In this document: positions 50,199 through 59,845 of the stretch, one piece after another
Numbering within the stretch: position 1 is the first letter of the stretch
Layout: each line of letters begins with the position of its first letter
Origin: Arthrobacter sp. SLBN-112
GTDB taxonomy: Bacteria > Actinomycetota > Actinomycetes > Actinomycetales > Micrococcaceae
DNA length: 64,000 bases
Direction: 5' to 3'
Assembly: GCF_030944625.1 (NCBI RefSeq)
Contig: NZ_JAUSXY010000001.1
Location: forward strand, 868,001 to 932,000
Notes under the pieces: model-generated
The model's input: the letters and a program-made list of their open reading frames with translations, nothing else
Database searches by the model: none
What the model was told of the DNA's origin: nothing
Position numbers and translations under genes: made by a program

Positions 50199-50900
50199 AT
50201 GCTGAACTTTGTTGACTCGGTCCAGGAGGCCGTGGCCGGCATCAAGGACGGCTCCACCGTGATGATCGGCGGGTTCGGCAACGCCGGCCAGCCCTTCGAA
50301 CTCATCGATGCACTGATGGACTGCGGCGCCACGGACCTGACCGTAGTGAACAACAACGCCGGCCAGGGCGACCAGGGCCTGGCCCTGCTCATCAAGGAAG
50401 GCCGGGTGAAGAAGATGATCTGCTCCTTCCCGCGGCAGTCCGATTCCTGGCACTTCGACGCCAAGTACAAGGCCGGGCAGATCGAACTGGAACTCGTCCC
50501 GCAGGGCAACCTCGCCGAACGGATCCGCGCCGCCGGAGCCGGGATCGGCGGGTTCTTCACCCCCACCGGCTACGGCACCATGCTCGCCGAGGGCAAGGAA
50601 ACCCGCATCATCGACGGCCGCGGCCAGGTGTTCGAAACACCCATCCACGCCGATGTCGCCCTGATCAAGGCACTCAAGGCCGACGGCAAGGGCAACCTGG
50701 TCTACCGGAAGACCGCCCGGAACTTCGGGCCCATCATGGCAGCGGCCGCCAAGCACACCATCGTCCAAGTCTCCGAGATCGTCCCCACAGGCGCGCTGGA
50801 CCCGGAAAACGTGGTCACGCCCGGAATCTACGTCAACACTGTTGTCCGCGTCCCCGCTTCAGACCGCAGCGCAACCGGCACTAGCGAAAAGGTGGCCTGA
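50199..50900 (+). CDS. pcaI: 3-oxoadipate CoA-transferase subunit A
   Basis: A 233-residue CoA-transferase family I alpha subunit: DGSTVMIGGFGNAGQPFELI opens the CoA-binding domain and GFFTPTGYGTMLAEGKE continues it. With PcaJ it moves CoA from succinyl-CoA to 3-oxoadipate. It starts 3 bases after pcaF. Confidence 0.93.
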   Translation: MLNFVDSVQEAVAGIKDGSTVMIGGFGNAGQPFELIDALMDCGATDLTVVNNNAGQGDQGLALLIKEGRVKKMICSFPRQSDSWHFDAKYKAGQIELELVPQGNLAERIRAAGAGIGGFFTPTGYGTMLAEGKETRIIDGRGQVFETPIHADVALIKALKADGKGNLVYRKTARNFGPIMAAAAKHTIVQVSEIVPTGALDPENVVTPGIYVNTVVRVPASDRSATGTSEKVA

Positions 50901-50902
50901 CA

Positions 50903-51577
50903 TTGACTACTGCAACATCACTCCAGACCTCCACCACACCCCTGGGCCGGGACGACCTCGCCCGCCTCGTGGCCAGGGACATCGCGCCGGGCTCGTTCGT
51001 GAACCTGGGGATCGGCCAGCCCACCCTGGTATCGAACTACCTCACCGAGGACCAGAACATCACCCTGCACACGGAGAACGGGATGCTCGGCATGGGCCCG
51101 GAAGCCACGGGCGACGACATTGACGAGGACCTCATCAACGCCGGCAAGATCCCCGTCACCGAACTCCCGGGTGCGTCCTACTTCCACCACGCGGACTCGT
51201 TCGCGATCATGCGCGGCGGGCACCTGGACATCTGCGTCCTGGGGGCCTTCCAGGTCTCCGCCACCGGAGACCTGGCCAACTGGCACACCGGCGCACCCGG
51301 TGCCATTCCCGCCGTCGGCGGTGCCATGGACCTCGCCACCGGCGCCAAGGACGTATTCGTCATGATGACCCTCCTCACCCGCGAAGGGGCCTCCAAGATC
51401 GTCGAGGCCTGCACTTACCCGGTTACCGGCGTCGGCTGCGTCACCCGCGTCTACACCGACAAAGGCGTCTTCCTCACCGGTCCCGACGGTGTCACCGTCC
51501 GCGAAACCTTCGGCTGCACCCTCGAAGAACTCCAGGAACTGGTCCCCGTCCCGCTGAAAGCCGCACCGGCCGCCTAA
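50903..51577 (+). CDS. pcaJ: 3-oxoadipate CoA-transferase subunit B
   Basis: A 224-residue beta subunit. The catalytic glutamate is in TENGMLGMGPEA, and SFVNLGIGQPTLVSNYL precedes it. TTG at 50903 follows AAGGTGG by 7 bases. It completes the transferase; pcaIJ are adjacent with a two-base gap. Confidence 0.93.
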   Translation: MTTATSLQTSTTPLGRDDLARLVARDIAPGSFVNLGIGQPTLVSNYLTEDQNITLHTENGMLGMGPEATGDDIDEDLINAGKIPVTELPGASYFHHADSFAIMRGGHLDICVLGAFQVSATGDLANWHTGAPGAIPAVGGAMDLATGAKDVFVMMTLLTREGASKIVEACTYPVTGVGCVTRVYTDKGVFLTGPDGVTVRETFGCTLEELQELVPVPLKAAPAA

Positions 51578-51601
51578 GGACGGCCCCTAAAATTGATAAC
51601 C

Positions 51602-52414
51602 ATGAGCGACGCCCTCCGCACAGACACCCAGGCCGCCCCGCAGGCCAGCGACCAGTACGTCCAGTCGCTGGCACGCGGCCTGGCGGTGATCCGCGCGTTC
51701 GATGCCGACCGTCCGGTGATGACCCTCACCGAGGTGGCGGCCCGCACCGGCCTCACCCGGGCCACAGCACGCCGGTTCCTGCACACCCTGGTGGAGCTGG
51801 GATACGTGCGGACCGACGGGAAGACGTTCGCGCTGACGGCCAAGGTGCTCCAGCTGGGATACGCGTACCTTTCGGGGCTGTCACTGCCGCAGCTGGCCCA
51901 GCCGCACCTTGAAGAACTCTCCTTGAAGCTGGGGGAGTCCACCTCCGCCGCCGTGCTGGACGGTACGGACATCGCCTATGTCGCGCGGGTGACCACCCGC
52001 CGCATCATGACCATCGGGATCACGGTGGGCACCCGCTTCCCGGCGTATGCGACGTCGATGGGCCGCGTGCTGCTGGCCCACCTGCCGGCGTCGGACCTCA
52101 AGGCGTACCTGGCGGCGGCGGAGGTCAAGCCGCTGACGCCGCGCGCCCTGGGCAGCGTCCCGGAACTGCTGGCCGTGCTGGAAACCGTCCGGGCGCAGGG
52201 CTGGTGCCTGCTGGACCAGGAGCTCGAGCTGGGCCTGATGTCCGTGGCCGCCCCGGTTTATGACGGTTCCAAGGTGGTCGCGGCGGTGAACGTGTCCCTG
52301 CAGGCGCAGTCCGTGGAAGCCAAACCGGACCGGGACGCCTACCTGGCCTCGGTGGCACAGGAAATCGTGGCGACGGCGAAACTCATTTCCGCCGACCTCA
52401 CCGCCCGCGGGTAG
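51602..52414 (+). CDS. pcaR: PcaR-like IclR family regulator
   Basis: A 270-residue IclR regulator of the PcaR/PobR group. The winged helix spans about 20-85 (VAARTGLTRATARRFLHTL), and the effector domain includes ISISVGTR-like GITVGTRFPAYATSMGRVLL. It ends the operon, a common position for pca regulators. ATG 51602 lacks a clear ribosome-binding site. The likely inducer is 3-oxoadipate or protocatechuate (family knowledge). It resembles the regulator at 58947 strongly. Confidence 0.88.
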   Translation: MSDALRTDTQAAPQASDQYVQSLARGLAVIRAFDADRPVMTLTEVAARTGLTRATARRFLHTLVELGYVRTDGKTFALTAKVLQLGYAYLSGLSLPQLAQPHLEELSLKLGESTSAAVLDGTDIAYVARVTTRRIMTIGITVGTRFPAYATSMGRVLLAHLPASDLKAYLAAAEVKPLTPRALGSVPELLAVLETVRAQGWCLLDQELELGLMSVAAPVYDGSKVVAAVNVSLQAQSVEAKPDRDAYLASVAQEIVATAKLISADLTARG

Positions 52415-52425
52415 GCCCGTTTGCG

Positions 52426-52481
52426 GGTGGGATGAACCGGGACGGGACGACACAAAAAGTCCCATTCGCCCTGCTCCCACC
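52426..52481 (+). terminator. Weak terminator candidate after pcaR
   Basis: GGTGGGA (52426-52432) and TCCCACC (52475-52481) can pair around a 42-base loop, followed by ATTTTC. The 110-bp gap to the adaptor gene otherwise shows nothing. The long loop makes it a poor terminator. Confidence 0.3.
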
Positions 52482-52524
52482 ATTTTCACGGCGTATCTTC
52501 AGGTGCCCCTTTTAAGGTCCAGCC

Positions 52525-54050
52525 ATGACCTCAAAATCCCTTGTTATCAACCTGGGCCTGGGCGCCGTCATTCTGGCCCTCGGCGCAGGCACCTACCTCA
52601 CGGCCACGGCGGCTGGCTCCACCACCCCGTCAGCGGCCGTGCGCACGGTAACGGTGGGCAAGGCGGCTATCTCTTCAGTGGCCACAGCTTCGGGCAATGT
52701 CGCCCCGCAAACCACCACGGTGGTCAGCGCCCAGAACTGCAGCGGCGTGATCCAATCCGTGGCAGCAACACTGGGCCAGCAGGTGACTGCCGGGCAGTTG
52801 CTGGTGTCCATCGATCCCACCAATGCCCAGAATGCCCTGAACGCGGCCCAAGCCCAGCTGGATTCGGTGACGGCCCAGGCCAACCAGCAGCAGGCATCCG
52901 CCGCCGGGCAGGTGGCTACGGCAAACCAGTCCCTGGTGAACGCCCAGCAATCCGCCGGCCTGGACTCCTCCCAGCAGTCCGCTGCGGTGTCCGCGGCCCA
53001 GAAGGCAGTGGATGCCGATAATGCTGCCGTGACCGCCGCCCAGGCTGTGCCGGTCCCCAACCCGAAGCCTGCCAACTGGACGGACCCGGTGGCGGCTGCC
53101 CAGAACCAGTTGGCCAAGGACCAGGCCGCGCTGACTCAGGCGCAAAACCAGGCTGCGTCCACCCAGCTTAAGGACAAGCAGCAGGTTGCCTCCGCCACCA
53201 CTGCCTTGGGCAACGCCCAGAACGCGGCAGCCTCGGCAGGGGGCACCAACGTCACCAGCGCCCAACTCGCCGTCGATACGGACAAGGCGAACCTCGCCGC
53301 CTGCAACCTGACCTCGCCGGTGGCAGGAACCGTCACGTCGGTGACCGCAACGGCCGGCGCGCTGACGGGATCCTCCTCGGGTTCCTCGGCAGCTTCGTCC
53401 GGTGCCACCGCCGGCGGTGGCACCGGGGCCGCCTCGTCCGCGTCCTCCGGGGCATCGTCGTCTGCCGCGGGAAGCTCCGGCAGCGGCCTGGTCACCATCA
53501 GCGACACCGGCCACCTGCAGGTGGTTGCCGGGTTCTCCGAGTCCGACGTCACCAGCATGAAGCCGGACCAGACGGCCCAGTTCACCTTTCCCGCACTGGC
53601 CCAGGATCCTGCCGCCGCGCCCGTCACCGGCAAGGTGGTCTCCATCGCCCAGACCTCGAGCACCACCAACGGCGTGGTCACCTATCCGGTGACGGTCTCC
53701 ATCGCCAATCCGCCGGCCGGGCTGCGCCTGGGCCAGAGCGCCAACATTTCGGTCACCACCGCCACGGCCGACGACGCCCTGGTGGTGCCCAGCCTCGCTA
53801 TCACCACCACGGGGAACCGGCAGACGGTCAACGTCCTCAAGGACGGTACCCCGACGCCGGTGACGGTCACCACGGGGATCAGCGCCAACGGGCGCACCCA
53901 GGTCCTGACTGGCCTTGCCGACGGGGACCAGGTGGAACTCCCTGCCATTTCCAGCACCCTGGACACCGGCAGCACCACCCCCGGCAGCGGATTCGGCGCC
54001 GGTGGACTTGGCGGCGCGGGCACCCGCGGCGGTACCCGGAACGGCGGCCA

Positions 54051-54054
<4 letters not shown>
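52525..54054 (+). CDS. MacA-like efflux adaptor (HlyD family)
   Basis: A 509-residue membrane-fusion-type adaptor anchored by an N-terminal helix (about 8-30). A biotinyl-lipoyl-like half begins VSAQNCSGVIQSVAATLGQQV, then a long Gln/Ala-rich coiled-coil hairpin, the second half ACNLTSPVAGTVTSVTA, a Ser/Gly-rich insertion, a beta-barrel, and a Gly-rich tail. In monoderm bacteria such proteins work with MacB-like ABC transporters. Its stop overlaps the ATPase in GTGA. Confidence 0.83.
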
Positions 54055-54772
<718 letters not shown>

Positions 54773-54776
<4 letters not shown>

Positions 54777-56015
54777 ACCTCCTCGAATCGGCGCGGTTCG
54801 CCCTGTCCGGCGTGGCCGCCAACAAGATGCGTTCAGTACTCACCACGCTGGGGATCCTGATCGGCATTGCCGCTGTCATTATCCTGCTCGCGGTCGGGGC
54901 GGGGACCAGCAACAACATCAAAGCCCAGATCGGCAAGCTGGGCACCAACGTCCTCACCGTCAGCCGTTCCACCAGCGTGGGCGGACGCAGCACGGGGCGG
55001 CCAGGCCGGGGCAAGCCGCACCCGCAGCACCAACCTCACCCTCGACGACGAACATGCCCTCACGGATGCAGTCCTGGCCCCCGATGTGGCCCGGACGGCG
55101 CCGATCGTCCAGGCGCAGGGCGTCACCGCAACGTACACCAGCGCCACCCACTCCGTTGCGAGCTTCCTCGGGACCACATCCTCGTACTTCGATATCACCA
55201 ACAGCACCATGGCGTCCGGGGCGTTCTTCACCGAAGCCGACCAGCAGGCAGGCAACCCGGTGGCAGTCATCGGAAACACGGTGGCCAGCGACCTCTTCGG
55301 CGCAGCCACCAGTTCCGCGGTGGGGCAGACCATCCAGCTGAACGGCCAGAACTTCACGGTGTCCGGCGTGCTCGCGGTCAAAGGATCTACCGGCCTGAAC
55401 GATCCCGATGACATCGTGGTGGTGCCGTTCGCCGCCGCGCAGAATAAGTTCACCGGCTACGCGCCCACGCTGGCGTCGATCACGGTGCAGGCTGCCTCCG
55501 CGGACGTCATGAACCAGGCGCAAAACGAGATCCAGATGATCCTGGACGCCCGCCACCACGTCGACTCCACCAACCGGGACTACCAGGTCCGCAACCAGGC
55601 GCAGATTCTCACCACCGCCACCAACACCACCCAGACACTGACCATCCTGCTCGGGGCGGTGGCTGCCATCAGCCTCCTGGTCGGCGGGATCGGCGTTATG
55701 AACATCATGCTGGTCACCGTGACGGAACGGACCCGGGAGATCGGCATCAGGAAGGCCATCGGTGCGTCCCGGGGCAGCATCGTGACCCAGTTCCTGATCG
55801 AATCCCTGGTGATCTCGGTGATCGGCGGGGTGGCGGGGATCGCCGTCGGCTTTGCGGGCAGCGCGTTCCCCGTGCTCGGCGTCCAACCCGAGGTGCAGGC
55901 CTGGACAGTTTGGCTGTCCCTGGCGGTTTCGGCCGTCATTGGACTGGTTTTTGGGGTCTACCCCGCCAACAAGGCCGCGAAACTGCGGCCCATCGATGCC
56001 CTCCGCTATGAATAG
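54773..56015 (+). pseudogene. MacB/FtsX-like ABC permease, single-base frameshift
   Basis: One permease spread over two frames. The first part (MNLLESARFALSGVAANKMRS to VSRSTSVGG) has the N-terminal helix and periplasmic start of MacB. The rest, from ASRTRSTNLTLDD, holds the periplasmic MacB domain and three C-terminal helices with VTERTREIGIRKAIGASRG. The shift falls at GGGG, 54994-54997: deleting one G gives 414 codons in frame. Either the permease is broken and the efflux system inactive, or the homopolymer is a sequence error. Confidence 0.82.
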
Positions 56016-56022
56016 GAAACCC

Positions 56023-56457
56023 GTGAACAGCTCCAGCCCCTACAGCCCCTACAGCCCGGACACCGCTGCCGTCACCGAAGCGCTGCCGGCTCCCGTTCCC
56101 CTGACGCCCCCCGGCGAGGACCACGGGCCCTTCCCGGACCAGCCGGCCGAGGTCCAGGCCAACGACGAGCCCTTTATTCCCAGGAAGCGGTACACGCCCG
56201 GCCGCACCACGAAGATCCTGGCCTGCGTCCTGCTGGTGGTGGCAGGGTTCTTCGGCGGCTCGATGGTGCAGAAGCAGCTTGACCTGGGCGCCCGGGGCGG
56301 GCGGACCAACGTGGGCAACTTCCAGGGAACCAATGGCCGCGCCGGGGCCGGAACCGGCAACAACCCAGGCACCCAAACGCCCGGCCAGGGACGCAGCGGC
56401 GGCAATAACGGCGCTACCGCCCCGGCCGCCGCGCCTACGGGCGCAGCCGGCCAGTAG
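56023..56457 (+). CDS. Small Gly/Pro-rich single-helix membrane protein
   Basis: A 144-residue protein with a Pro-rich N-terminal cytoplasmic part, one membrane helix near residues 67-87, and a Gly/Asn/Gln-rich extracytoplasmic tail. GTG 56023 follows AGGA; ATG 56008 is possible but has none. It is seven bases after the permease stop, so belongs to the efflux operon. Its tail resembles the adaptor's low-complexity end. No family recognised. Confidence 0.65.
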   Translation: MNSSSPYSPYSPDTAAVTEALPAPVPLTPPGEDHGPFPDQPAEVQANDEPFIPRKRYTPGRTTKILACVLLVVAGFFGGSMVQKQLDLGARGGRTNVGNFQGTNGRAGAGTGNNPGTQTPGQGRSGGNNGATAPAAAPTGAAGQ

Positions 56458-56477
56458 GGCGTCCGGCAGCAGACAAG

Positions 56478-56521
56478 GGTGGGGCCGACGGCGGGAGGTG
56501 CGTCCCGTCGTCGGCCCCACC
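56478..56521. terminator. Bidirectional terminator after efflux operon
   Basis: A 19-bp stem with one mismatch (56478-56496 with 56503-56521) and a 6-base loop. TTTGTCC follows on the plus strand and CTTGTCT on the minus strand. It sits between the efflux operon and the convergent MHS transporter. Confidence 0.75.
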
Positions 56522-56542
56522 TTTGTCCGGGCGGCCCAGGCG

Positions 56543-57880
56543 CTACCTGACCGGGTTGCCGAGTTCCCGCAGCGGGGTCTTGGCGGTTTCACGGGCCCAC
56601 CATGCACCCGCTACCGCCAGGATGGATGACGCCGCGACAATCCAGGCTGCCGGGCCCCAGTTGGCCTTCTCCGCACCTACCAGGGCGGTTCCCAGCAGTG
56701 GGGTGAAGCCGGCGCAGAGGATGCCGATCTGGAGCCCGATTGCCATGCCGGAGTAGCGGACCTTGACATTGAAGAGCTCGGAGAACCATGCCGGGTAGAT
56801 CGCGTTGGACATGGCGTACGTTCCGGCGGTGATCAGGGTGCTGGTCAGGAAGATCATCGGGATGTTTCCGGTGGCGATCACGGAGAAGTAGACGAAGATC
56901 ATGATGCCGGAGCCCAGGACCCCGATGATGAAGATCGGGCGGCGGCCGAACGAGTCCGACAGGCGGGCAGTCAGTGGCTGGGTGGCAATCGCCAGGACGT
57001 TGCCCACGATGCTGACCCACAGCATGGTGGACGCGGGAACGCCTACCGACACGGCGTAGGCCAGGCCGAACGACTGCATGAAGGTGTTGGTGACCGTCTC
57101 GAAGGACATCAGTGCCACCTGGAAGAACTGCGCGGGATGGGTCTGGAACATCTTGGCGAACGGCAGTTTCACCAGTTCGCCATGGTCCTGCTTTTCCTCG
57201 AAGACCTCTGGTTCCTCCAGCGAGCGGCGCACCAGGTACGCCACGATGAGCACCACGATGGAGAGCCAGAAAGGGATCCGCCAGCCCCACGCGAGCCGGT
57301 CTGCCTCGCTCATGGCGGCCACCGGCAGGAAGGCCAATGAGGCCAGGACGATCCCAAAGGAAATGCCGCTCATTGAGAAGCTGGCGAAGAAGCCGCGCCG
57401 GCCTTCGGGTGCTTCCTCGGTGGAGAGCGCCGAAGCGCCTGCTGTCTCGGCTCCCGCGGAAAGGCCCTGCATCAGGCGGAGCAGTACCAGCAGGGCAGGC
57501 GCCCAGTAGCCGGCGGCATTGAAGTCAGGCAGGGCGCCGATGAGGAACGTGGCGCTGCCCATGAGCACCAGGGTGAGCACCAGCGTGTTCTTGCGTCCGA
57601 TCTTGTCACCCAGGTGGCCGAACACCACGGCGCCGAACGGCCTGGCGACGTAGGCGACGCCGAACGTTGCGAACGAGGCCAGCAGGGCGATGGTCGGGTC
57701 GCCCGATGGGAAGAAGATCTTCGAGAACACCAGCGACGCCGCGGTGGCGTAGATGAAGAAGTCGTAATACTCCAGGGCGCCGCCCAGGAAGGCGGCCAGC
57801 GCTGCCTTCCTGGCGCGCTTGAGGCGGCGTTGGGCGTCAGGTATGTACTGGGCCTGCGAGCCTGCTGCGATGTCTGTCAT
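56543..57880 (-). CDS. MHS family MFS transporter
   Basis: A 445-residue 12-helix symporter like that at 39469. EYYDFFIYATAA, GHLGDKIGRKNTL and ARLSDSFGRRPIF are the family landmarks. ATG 57880 follows AAGGA. It is divergent from an AroE-like gene, with an IclR-type operator between, which implies uptake of shikimate, quinate or a related acid for that enzyme (inference). Confidence 0.87.
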   Translation of the reverse strand: MTDIAAGSQAQYIPDAQRRLKRARKAALAAFLGGALEYYDFFIYATAASLVFSKIFFPSGDPTIALLASFATFGVAYVARPFGAVVFGHLGDKIGRKNTLVLTLVLMGSATFLIGALPDFNAAGYWAPALLVLLRLMQGLSAGAETAGASALSTEEAPEGRRGFFASFSMSGISFGIVLASLAFLPVAAMSEADRLAWGWRIPFWLSIVVLIVAYLVRRSLEEPEVFEEKQDHGELVKLPFAKMFQTHPAQFFQVALMSFETVTNTFMQSFGLAYAVSVGVPASTMLWVSIVGNVLAIATQPLTARLSDSFGRRPIFIIGVLGSGIMIFVYFSVIATGNIPMIFLTSTLITAGTYAMSNAIYPAWFSELFNVKVRYSGMAIGLQIGILCAGFTPLLGTALVGAEKANWGPAAWIVAASSILAVAGAWWARETAKTPLRELGNPVR

Positions 57881-57924
57881 GGGATTTCCTTCCGCGCTGA
57901 AGGGAGCGTGAATTTCTTGATTTT

Positions 57925-57939
57925 GTGCGTATACCGAAC
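57925..57939. promoter_or_regulatory. IclR (PcaU/PobR-type) operator between MHS and AroE-like genes
   Basis: GTGCGTATACCGAAC matches the reverse of the PcaU/PobR consensus at 12 of 15 positions. A further half site GTGCGATATGCG follows at about 57944-57955. The gap between the divergent genes is 136 bp, and the site should overlap one or both promoters. The adjacent IclR gene at 58947 is the natural candidate ligand. Confidence 0.6.
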
Positions 57940-58016
57940 ATGTGTGCGATATGCGTTTGAATCGAGGATACTAGCGAGTGAGACCAATCACAATGGCACT
58001 GCGCGAAAGGTGCGTT

Positions 58017-58856
58017 ATGAGGAATCCTTCTGTGGAGGCATCCCGCCTCATCCTGATCGGGTCGGCTGCATCCACGGCCATGTCTCCCGATCTGTGGAAT
58101 CCCGTCCTGCAGGAACTGGGCACTGGCTGGACCTATGAACCCTGGGACGTCCCGGCGGGCGGCGACCTGGCCCGGACCCGCGGCAGGCTCCTGGAACCCG
58201 GGATCCTGGCGGCCAACATCACCATGCCGCACAAGCACTGGGCAGCTGAGGCCGCGGACCGCGTGACCGCCCCGGTCCGGCTGAGCGGCGCCTGCAACCT
58301 CCTGGTCAAGGAGGGCAGGGAACTGGCGGGGCACAACACCGACATCACTGCGGTGGAGGTGCTGCTGGACGGCGTCTCCCACCGGCATGCGCTGCTACTT
58401 GGGGCCGGCGGAGCGGCGCGGGCGGCACTGATCGCCCTGCGCGGAAACGTGGGTGCCGTCTCCATCACGGACCAGGACCCCCGGGCTTCCAAAGAGCTGA
58501 TGGAGCTTGGCCTGGAACTTGGCATTGATACACGGACCGTCACATGGCTTGCGGCGCAGGACCTCGCCGGCGACGTATCCCTGGTGGTCAACGCCACCCC
58601 CATCGGAAAGGGCAGCTCGGACGGCCCCGCGTGGGGCAGCGGCCCGCTGGCGCCGGACGCCATGCTCTACGACTTCGTGTACGCCCGCCACACCACGGCA
58701 AGCGTGGCCCGGGCCCGCGGGATGGGGCTCCGGTACATCGACGGATGGGACCACCTCCGCGAGCAAGCCGTGGCCATGGTCCCGCTGCTGGGCCTGGACG
58801 GGCGGGCCCGCGGGCTGCTGCAGGAAACGCTCGGGCATCTCCGGAAGGCGTCCTGA
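58017..58856 (+). CDS. AroE-like shikimate dehydrogenase family protein
   Basis: A 279-residue paralogue of the enzyme at 42056 with low similarity. The catalytic Lys is in ANITMPHKHWA and the Asp in GHNTDITAV; the nucleotide loop is LLGAGGAARAAL. In the first substrate motif the usual S-x-S reads A-M-S (TAMSPDLWN), so the carboxylate contact differs. Start ATG 58017 follows AAAGG. It may act on another hydroxy-cyclohexane acid or be biosynthetic; linkage to a transporter argues for catabolism. Confidence 0.78.
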   Translation: MRNPSVEASRLILIGSAASTAMSPDLWNPVLQELGTGWTYEPWDVPAGGDLARTRGRLLEPGILAANITMPHKHWAAEAADRVTAPVRLSGACNLLVKEGRELAGHNTDITAVEVLLDGVSHRHALLLGAGGAARAALIALRGNVGAVSITDQDPRASKELMELGLELGIDTRTVTWLAAQDLAGDVSLVVNATPIGKGSSDGPAWGSGPLAPDAMLYDFVYARHTTASVARARGMGLRYIDGWDHLREQAVAMVPLLGLDGRARGLLQETLGHLRKAS

Positions 58857-58946
58857 CAGCCGCCCCCGATATGATCGGACAGGCGCTGAAACCCGGCAAA
58901 CCTGAGCGGTGCGCCACCGACGTCCGGAGAGGAAACCGCAACGCCC

Positions 58947-59729
58947 ATGGAGGAGCAGGCAGGCTACTTTGTGAAGTCGGTGGAGAAGGCCTTCGACGTA
59001 TTGCTCGCCTTCACGCCGGACCAGCAACGGCTCACCGTTTCCCAGGTGGCAGCCGCGACGGACATGACGCGCGCCTCCGCACGCCGGTTCCTGCTGACCC
59101 TGGCCGATCTTGGCTACGTCCGGGCCGAAGGGTCCGCTTTCGAACTGACACCCCGGTCCCTCGACATCGGCCGCTCCTACCTGGCCGGCTTGACGCTGCC
59201 CAGGGTGGCCGGGCCGCACCTGAAGGAACTCGCGGAGCACCTGAACGAAACCACCGCCCTGTGCATCCTCGACGGCGGCGACGTGGTCTACGTGGCCTGC
59301 GTGCCGTCACCGCGGCTGCTGAGCGTTTCCATCACCGTTGGCACCCGCTTCCCGGCCTGGGCCACCTCCATGGGCCGTGTCCTGCTTGCCGGCCTGCCCG
59401 CAGCCCGGCTTGATGACTATCTCCGTTCGGTCCAGCTGCACCGTTTCACCGACCGCTCCCTCGGCAGCGTCGAGGACCTGCGGGCCGAGGTGGAGGCAAC
59501 CCGACGAAAAGGCTGGTCCATGGTCTCGCAGGAACTCGAGGAAGGCCTCCGCGGCGTGGCCGTTCCCGTCATGCGCGGACACGAGGTTGTGGCTGCGGCC
59601 AACGTTTCCCTGCAGACCCACCGTGCCGCGGCCCAGGACATCGAAGCAACAGTCCTCCCCGAACTGCTGGAAGCCGCGCGGCGGATTGCCCTCGATTACG
59701 GCGGATCAGCCGGCGCCGCCGCGAGGTAA
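58947..59729 (+). CDS. IclR family regulator (PcaR/PobR group)
   Basis: A 260-residue regulator close to pcaR at 51602: VAAATDMTRASARRFLLTLADLGYVR corresponds to its winged helix, and VSITVGTRFPAWATSMGRVLLAGLP to its effector core, quoted in parts. It probably binds the operator at 57925 and controls the divergent transporter and AroE-like gene. GGAGAGG lies about 16 bases upstream. Confidence 0.86.
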   Translation: MEEQAGYFVKSVEKAFDVLLAFTPDQQRLTVSQVAAATDMTRASARRFLLTLADLGYVRAEGSAFELTPRSLDIGRSYLAGLTLPRVAGPHLKELAEHLNETTALCILDGGDVVYVACVPSPRLLSVSITVGTRFPAWATSMGRVLLAGLPAARLDDYLRSVQLHRFTDRSLGSVEDLRAEVEATRRKGWSMVSQELEEGLRGVAVPVMRGHEVVAAANVSLQTHRAAAQDIEATVLPELLEAARRIALDYGGSAGAAAR

Positions 59730-59845
59730 CTCTTTGCCATCCAAGCCGGCCGCCCTACTCCCGCCGCGGCCCGCAGGGCTCTAGACTCAAGCCAACTGCG
59801 TGCAGCAGAGCCGCTGCAACGCCCTTCAGGAAGAGGAGTCTGCGG

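Noticed and set aside
48918..50768. Open frame of about 616 codons antisense to pcaF and pcaI
   Set aside because: pcaF and pcaI have full motifs and operon context; the antisense translation has none.
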